Source: Chiua virens (taxonomy: Eukaryota; Basidiomycota; Agaricomycetes; Boletales; Boletaceae). From it: a stretch of 64,000 nt of DNA. The notes under the pieces are model-generated. The model was given only the letters and a program-made list of their open reading frames with translations. It was not told the DNA's origin and did no database searches. The position numbers and the translations under genes are program-made. Positions 58,134 through 64,000 of the stretch are shown one piece after another. Where the stretch lies: assembly GCA_019787685.1 (NCBI GenBank), contig JAHNUO010000001.1, positions 930,001 through 994,000 of the forward strand, read 5' to 3'. Every line of letters begins with the position of its first letter. The stretch's first letter is position 1.

Positions 58134-58591
58134 TGAAAGGCGGTGATGTTGCAGTAAGAGAGCTAAGCGCAAAGACCAGAGCAGACGCGGGAAGAAAGAC
58201 GAGATGGAACGAAGGATTAAAAGGTGCAATGGCTGGCCTCTTATACGCCATGGATTACAGTTTGAACCAGGTGCGAATTCAAACTAGATCTCAGCCCATT
58301 TGACAATGCTGCACACCGTCAGTCAAGTAGCGCCGTTGACGAAGTCGTCATTGAAATTCTGCGTCAGCGAACCCCACATTACCTGTTAGACCAAATTGTA
58401 CCAGACGAAGGACAATCGATAATCTGTGAAATAGTGAACATGTGATGCTCAAGCAGATACCTGAAGGACATCTACAAGGCCATCGCACGATCAGCGCCTC
58501 ACACCTGATCATTAAGGAGAAAAAATGCGTGAAATACGTGGAAGAAATAGAATATCGACATGCAAATATATCCCAGGAACGACATGTACAG
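58134..58591. other. intergenic, no gene seen
   Basis: 458 bp between the unknown membrane protein gene and the end of EAF1, both on the minus strand. No conserved frame found; it should contain the promoter of the former and the 3' end of the latter. Confidence 0.35.
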
Positions 58592-61500
58592 CTAGCTCTG
58601 TGAAGAGTACTGTCCTCCTTGCTGTGCCTGAGACATCGTTGTTCGCTAGGTCGAATCAACCGTCATGAGCAAGAACGTCCACCTACTAATCTGAATAAAC
58701 TCCTACCTGCATGAGCGAGGAAAGCCTCAGCGCCTGGTCCATTTGTTCTTGGGTAAAATGCGTGCCAGGGGGTACCACTGGTAAGTAATGGGCTGCAATA
58801 GTGCTTGCCGGGCGGGGCATGGTGTTCGCTTGGATTTGCGGCGATGAAAGCGGCAGTTGGGGTTGGGCGGACGGTGGGCGCGGAGAGGGAGCTACGCCAG
58901 CATTCGAAGGAGTAACAACAGTCCGAGGTGGAGATGCCTGTTGTGTAACACTGATCCCGGGTGAAGACGTCGCTGCCCGGGAATGATAGGGCGGCGAGAG
59001 GTGGGCGCCAGCAGGTAGACTGCTGAGAGTGGCCTGAGGCGTACCGTGGGCTTGAACTTGTGCCTGAGCTTGCAACTGGGCGTGCACTTGCGCCTGCGTC
59101 TGGGCAACAGCTGTGATAGCGTTCGCACGTGCTTGTGCTTGTGCTTGTGCTGCCTGGACCTGAAGCATTTGCTGCGGTGACATGCGCACCACGGCCGCGG
59201 CCGCAGTCATCGGAGTCGGCATTCGCTGTTGCTGAGAAATGTTGACTTGAGGTACCGTAGATTGAGCGCGAATTTGTGGATTGGGTTGGGAGGGTTGGGT
59301 ACCTGGTCGCGCAGCGCCATTGGCTACCTGCACTTGTGGTTGCGGTTGTGTTTGCTGTGATTGTGGTTGTGGTTGTTGCGGCTGTTGTTGCGGCTGCTGC
59401 TGCTGCTGTGGTTGCGGTTGTTGGCCGGTCGCAGTTGCAGCGACGGGTGCTTGCTGCTAAGGACGCGATTCGGTGGGTTAAAAGGTATGCCAATTCAAGG
59501 CAGTAAGAGTCTACCTGTGCACGCAATAATTGTTGTCTCGCAAGCTCAGCCTCGTGTCTCCGTCGCGCCATCAACATTTCCTGATGGTCCCTGGATTCTT
59601 TCTCTGCTTTCATCCGGCTGAGTTCAGCAGGAGTGAGCTTCGGCATCTTGTTATATTGGCCATGCGTGTCATGAATATTTGATGGCTTCCTCTGACTCAC
59701 TACAACGCCTTTTAGCAACCACCGACAGAGGTGTCGTCACGAATGAAAACATACTGCTTGCAGCCTTCTGTGTCGCCTCCCTTTTCTTTGCTGTTCTCCG
59801 TATCGTCTCATACATAAGCGAATGCCTTCGGCGTTTTATGGCATCCGAACTGATGGACACACCCGTTGCACCTGCCCCACCAGCCTGACCTTGTGTAATA
59901 CTGATGTTTGCGAGGCGCTTCACACCCCTCGTCGTCATCTGGATCTGCGCAGACGTGGACGTAGACGGCGTAGGAGGTGGCGTCCCATCCCCGACGGTAG
60001 GAGAAGTCACGTCCCCAAGGGCGGAAACACCACTCAACTTACCCAACTTGAGATTCCAGCGTTCAAAGCAATCCCAAGGTGTCCGTTTGTCAATCGAAAT
60101 TGTCACCCTTGCGGAGTTGAAGGAATCAGCGACAAGTGTCCAGTTGGAAGTATACTTTTCGACGAAAGATTTAAGGAGTGCGTCCTCTGCGGGGGTCCAC
60201 GCGTGATCGAGCCGTTTCTTATTGTCTTTTGGAGGGTGTGGGACGAAAATACTGGCCTGGGGTTTGGCGCCATCGAAGAGTTCTTCGGGGGGGGGAAAGA
60301 ATGAGATTCGCATTACACTCGTTCAATCTTAAAATTCGGACTCACCAGAAAGCTGTTCATCGGTAATCTTACTCGAAGAACTCTCAGTATCTGTGACGGC
60401 AGCCTCCTCTGGTGGAAGCCACTTCCCGTTCTTCCACCGCCTCACGGGTTGCAATGGACTGAGCAACGTGGGTTTACACAGCATAAATTTACCCATAGGT
60501 GCTATCTTCGTGTACCCAGGGTCGTCGACGCGTCGGCTGTCATCCCGCTCTGACTTCTTGTCGGACCTCTTCTTTGCTTCGGAAGGTGCGACATCGGGTA
60601 TTCCGAGAGGTTGGAGGTCAGGGAAGAGGTCAGAGAGACCGAGAGTGTGTGGGAGCTCGACATCGGGTGGGGGAGGTAAAGAGTCGTCGGTAGTAAGATC
60701 TGAAAGTGCTTTGACGAGATCCAAATCGTCATTGTCCACGAATAGCTTGGTATCATCAGAGTATGCGATCCGCTCTCTTAACGGTGCGTACAAGTTTGAT
60801 TTCGGCGCCGATTTACTCGAGCTGGGCACAGGGAGAGTACTGGTTTGGGATTCCGAGTTTGGTCGTGAGCCTAGGACTGGATCGCTCGAGTCTGACTTGA
60901 GCCCCGCGAGATCGACCACTTCCGTCTTCGCCGACTGTGTTCCCCCGGCGTCACCAGCCCCAGTCATAGTGCCCTCAGTCTCGGCGTGCGGGGCGCTATC
61001 AACGTCCATCCCATCCACATCCTTCTGCCATACCCCACTCACATTGCCCAACGCCGACGAATCCTCCACATCCTCCACTTTGGGTCTGACAGCGCTGTCA
61101 GGGCCCATGCTCTGTCTCACGCTACTCTCCCCTGATTCGCCCGAACCTGATCCACTCCCCTCCAATGCCTCCTCAAGAACATTCCTTGTCTCCAATGCAT
61201 CGACGATCTCTCGTTGTTCCGTTTCCCCCTCGTCATCGTCATCTCCAGACTCCTGATCACTAAACGCGTTCTCCTTGTCGCCTTGTTCGCAGACAACTCC
61301 CTCACTGTCGACTTCCATGTGCTGATGTTGTCGTTGCTGCGAAGCACTCGATTCCGAGTCGGTCGGTCGCGGTCGCTTCCAGAGTACACAGATGCCCCGC
61401 TTAACGCGTTCTTCGCGAGTCTCAGCTTCATGCCATTCTAGAACGGCAGTGGAGATATTGAACGCAAGAACGTATTTCCATTTGCGTTCCTCCCGAAAGT

Positions 61501-63258
61501 CAACCCGCATCCATTTCTGTTGTTGTCAGATAGTATGAGCCTTGTGATGCCATATACATCGAATAGGACAAGCACAAGAAAGTAGAGAATAGCAAGCCAA
61601 GAAACATGACATGAGGATACGTACCATTTCATCCAACAGATAATCCCAGTGTATCTTTGTCATCCCAGCGAGGTTGCGCTGCTTTTTCGGCTGTCTATAG
61701 CTCCACTTGGCCACATTTTCGAGCGCCTCGACGCGCTCCAGGGTGCGTACCAGCCTCAACTCTGTGATCGCGACCTGCAAGAAGTTCAGGGTGCTCAACA
61801 GAAGTTCAGGGAAAGAAAGTAGACGCATACACTCCAGTCTTTGGTGCTTAAACACTTGCTCGCCCTGGATACTTTTTTATAAATTGGATTTGCACGGATC
61901 ATCGCACCCCACTTGGCAAATCCAAGGGGTACCCATTCCTCTTTACCTCCTTTTGCGTCCGCCTTCTCTTTATCTTTCTTTTTTTGTTTGGACGACTTGC
62001 CCTTGCGGAGAATCTCAGGGGGGAGCGCTTTAAGAGGTGGGAGGTTATAGGCAGGATCGAAGTGGTGACGTTGAACCTCCGTCGGGACAGCAGCTTGTGA
62101 AGATGATTCCTCAGTGGTTTCACCGTCGGTTTCTTCAAAGCTAAAATCAGGGAGTCCAGGGGCAGGAGATGTCGGGGTGGGAATGAAGGAGAAACGGTTG
62201 GATGGATGCGACATCGACAGCAGTGTGAATTACCATCGGGCGGGGCGCATCGTCCATAACAAGCAGGGGCGTCGGGAACGGCCGCAACCATGACAGGAAC
62301 AGTGGTATCCTCACTCTGAATGTGCACCATAGTGCTTGAAAATACTGGCGAAGATGATGGATGCAGCAGCTGGGGAGACTCCTCGCAAACATCCTCCATA
62401 GGTACAGAATTGTCCACATCGATCGTCTCAGTGACGTGCTCGGTGGCGACACCCTGAGGGGATTGCGATGGTATGGACGAGATTCAGGTGGCGAACTGTG
62501 ACTGTGATACTACGGGACTGTGATGCGGCGACGTTGATGCAACGCAAGACGGCGGACGGGGTAGGATAGGCAGGGGGGTCGGGGGGTCGGGGAGTAAAAT
62601 CACTTCTTCCTCTTCCTCCTCCATTTTCTCTTCGGGTGCCGGGGATTGCTGGGGGGACGGTGTGGATCGATGTGACACGGGTAACTCGACTTCCGCAGTA
62701 GCCTCTACAACATCGTTAATCTCGGCTTCCTCATCCTCTTCTCTTTGGACCGGGGATTTGGTACGCGTTGTGGACGCAGGTGGTTCGGACATCGGCGAAT
62801 CTACATCAGGCGCGACCAGTTCCTCGACTTCCTCCGTGACCTCATCGGAAGGAAACGGGACGGAAAGCTCACTGTCGGAGAGATTGAATATCATACCTGA
62901 CTCTGGACTGGCAAAATATATAAGTTAGAATGATCCAATAAGAATGAGCGACACAGATCAAGGAGTGGAACGGAACAATGTGCGACACTCACTTCTTGCT
63001 CAGATCAAATCTATCCATAAACTGTTTCAACCCCTCGTCATCATCATTCCCACAATCAATTTGATCCAGTGCGAGGACACCAACGTTGTGTTTCTGTTGG
63101 ATCATGCGGTACATCTCGCGAAGAAGTCCATCTCTCCGCTGCAGTATTCCACTGTGTTGTCTTTAGCGAGAAGTACGAGACGAAGGAATGAATGACAAGG
63201 CTTACTCGAGTTGTGTCACGCGTTCCGCTACCAAGGACTCTGTCAACTCTGCGGACAT
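58592..63258 (-). CDS. EAF1: NuA4 histone acetyltransferase platform subunit Eaf1/Vid21
   Basis: Eaf1 (Vid21) is the assembly platform of the NuA4 acetyltransferase in the nucleus. The first in-frame ATG is at 63256-63258 (MSAELTESLVAERVTQLD), joined by a phase-2 intron to GILQRRDGLLREMYRMIQQK. Then follow an acidic Ser/Pro-rich region (MIFNLSDSELSVPFPSDEVT, about 62890-62490) and the HSA domain (KIHWDYLLDEMVWMRVDFRE, ERKWKYVLAFNISTAVLEWH, about 61680-61420), which in this family binds actin-related protein and actin. A long acidic linker leads to a SANT/Myb domain (HAWTPAEDALLKSFVEKYTS, NWTLVADSFNSA, about 60240-60080), a short basic helix (ELSRMKAEKESRDHQEMLMA) and a Gln/Pro/Ala-rich tail. 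The last exon is AQQGGQYSSQS*. About ten exons. It is divergent from the PDX1-like gene. Confidence 0.85.
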
Positions 63259-63460
63259 GCTCTGCAGAATCGAGCGAACGTCGCTTGTCGTCAATGTCTT
63301 CAGCGACGCGCTCTTTTGTCCCTTCTCGGTAGACGATGCGAAGGGGATTGGGGGGGTCAAATTCCTATGGGGTCAAAGGGGGGTCACTCGCCACAAAAGG
63401 GTCGCGCGACTCGCCGAAACTCGACACGGGACGGGCACCGAACGCTCCTCAACCTACGCA
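63259..63460. promoter_or_regulatory. divergent promoter, EAF1 / PDX1-like
   Basis: 202 bp between start codons. It contains runs of G on the plus strand (GGGATTGGGGGGGTC, GGGGGGTCAC). The EAF1 frame stays open upstream of its ATG until about 63365 but has no further ATG, so EAF1's leader lies here. Confidence 0.45.
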
Positions 63461-64000
63461 ATGTCGTTTCGCACCGCCGTCCACGTCGTCGCGCGGTCTG
63501 TTCCCCGCAGATGTATGTCCACTTGTTACTGTACCGTCGCGCTCATACACTAGCGAACAGGCCTGCACCAAACGACCGTCCGTCGCGTCATTACCAACCT
63601 TGAGATGCCTGCCATGTCACCCACCATGACAGAGGGTGGCATTACTTCGTGGAAAAAGCGAGAGGGTGAATCTTTCTCCACTGGCGAAGTCTTACTTGAG
63701 ATCGTGCGTGGTCAGGCCGTGTAAACATGGCTCACTCGTTTACCCTCGCCTGTTTCAGGAAACGGACAAGGCAACAATCGACGTAGAAGCGCAGGAAGAC
63801 GGCGTTCTAGGCAAAATTTTGGTGTGTTGCTCTTGCAGGATATTCCTGTACTCACAGCTTGCTCACATTATGCAGGCACCAGATGGCACGAAAAACGTTG
63901 CTGTCGGAAGAGTTATTGCACTCCTTGCAGAGGAAGGTGACGACATATCCAACCTCGAAACACCCAAAGAGGAATTCAAATCTGCGCCTTCGAAACCTGA
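63461..64000 (+). CDS. pyruvate dehydrogenase complex lipoyl protein, PDX1-like (5' part)
   Basis: Cut by the window end. Exon 1 gives a mitochondrial presequence (MSFRTAVHVVARSVPRRCLH after splicing over about 63515-63557). The lipoyl domain follows in three exons: LEMPAMSPTMTEGGITSWKK, REGESFSTGEVLLEIETDKA with the lipoyl lysine in ETDKAT, and VEAQEDGVLGKILAPDGTKN, then VAVGRVIALLAEEGDDISNL. These proteins sit in the mitochondrial matrix and either carry the acetyltransferase (E2) or tether E3 (protein X). The TDKATIDVEAQEDG and EEGDDISNLE text is nearer to fungal Pdx1 than to Lat1, but the deciding C-terminal half is outside the window. Confidence 0.82.

Noticed and set aside
59276..59621. 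Val/Leu-rich open frames on the plus strand that look like membrane proteins
   Set aside because: They are the antisense of the Gln-codon-rich tail of EAF1 (CAG/CAA read backwards gives Leu/Val codons).

Overview
This 64-kb window is nuclear DNA of a filamentous basidiomycete, probably an Agaricomycete. Nearly every gene is broken by GT-AG introns of about 45-70 bp, genes lie tens to a few hundred bases apart on both strands, exons are rich in CpG, and the proteins are housekeeping ones of fungal type (Yme2, Dld1, Tma7, Mbf1, Pdx1, Not1, Vid21/Eaf1). No tRNA, rRNA or CRISPR was recognised. Species cannot be told from the sequence alone.

Left gene block (0.2-31 kb): a small lipocalin-like protein with a frame break; a Dal5-type MFS permease; mitochondrial ribosomal protein mL46 head-to-head with V-ATPase subunit H; TRAPPC13 tail-to-tail with subunit H; YME2, divergent from a large FxFG nucleoporin; gamma-tubulin; MBF1; D-lactate dehydrogenase; a GC-rich imperfect repeat; TMA7 with a 9-nt microexon; and a large uncharacterised alpha/beta-hydrolase-like gene.

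Transposon island (31.3-47.9 kb): AT-rich, visibly poor in CpG, without host genes. It holds a decayed Tc1/mariner element with a second decayed one nested in its right terminal repeat; an intact Tc1-type element with an open 338-codon DD34E transposase; a CpG-rich TG...CA-bounded LTR-like unit; a Ty3/gypsy chromovirus full of stop codons; and a truncated third Tc1-like copy. Two diverged LTRs of the same family, both next to the pentamer CTGGG, lie 10 kb apart in opposite orientation.

The island is bracketed by two diverged direct copies of one host segment: the 3' end of the hydrolase gene, the intergenic spacer and the last exon of NOT1. Before the event the hydrolase gene and NOT1 were probably tail-to-tail neighbours. 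Base differences between the copies look like CpG decay, heavier on the side of each copy facing the island.

Right gene block (48.4-64 kb): NOT1 (scaffold of CCR4-NOT), an unknown membrane/coiled-coil protein, EAF1/VID21 (NuA4 platform with HSA and SANT domains), and divergently the 5' part of a lipoyl-domain protein of the pyruvate dehydrogenase complex (PDX1-like), cut by the window edge. The genes form no pathway; what they share is compact spacing and several divergent promoters (54, 194 and 202 bp between start codons).

Exon borders were found by hand from splice signals and protein similarity recalled from memory, so start and end coordinates are firmer than internal junctions.
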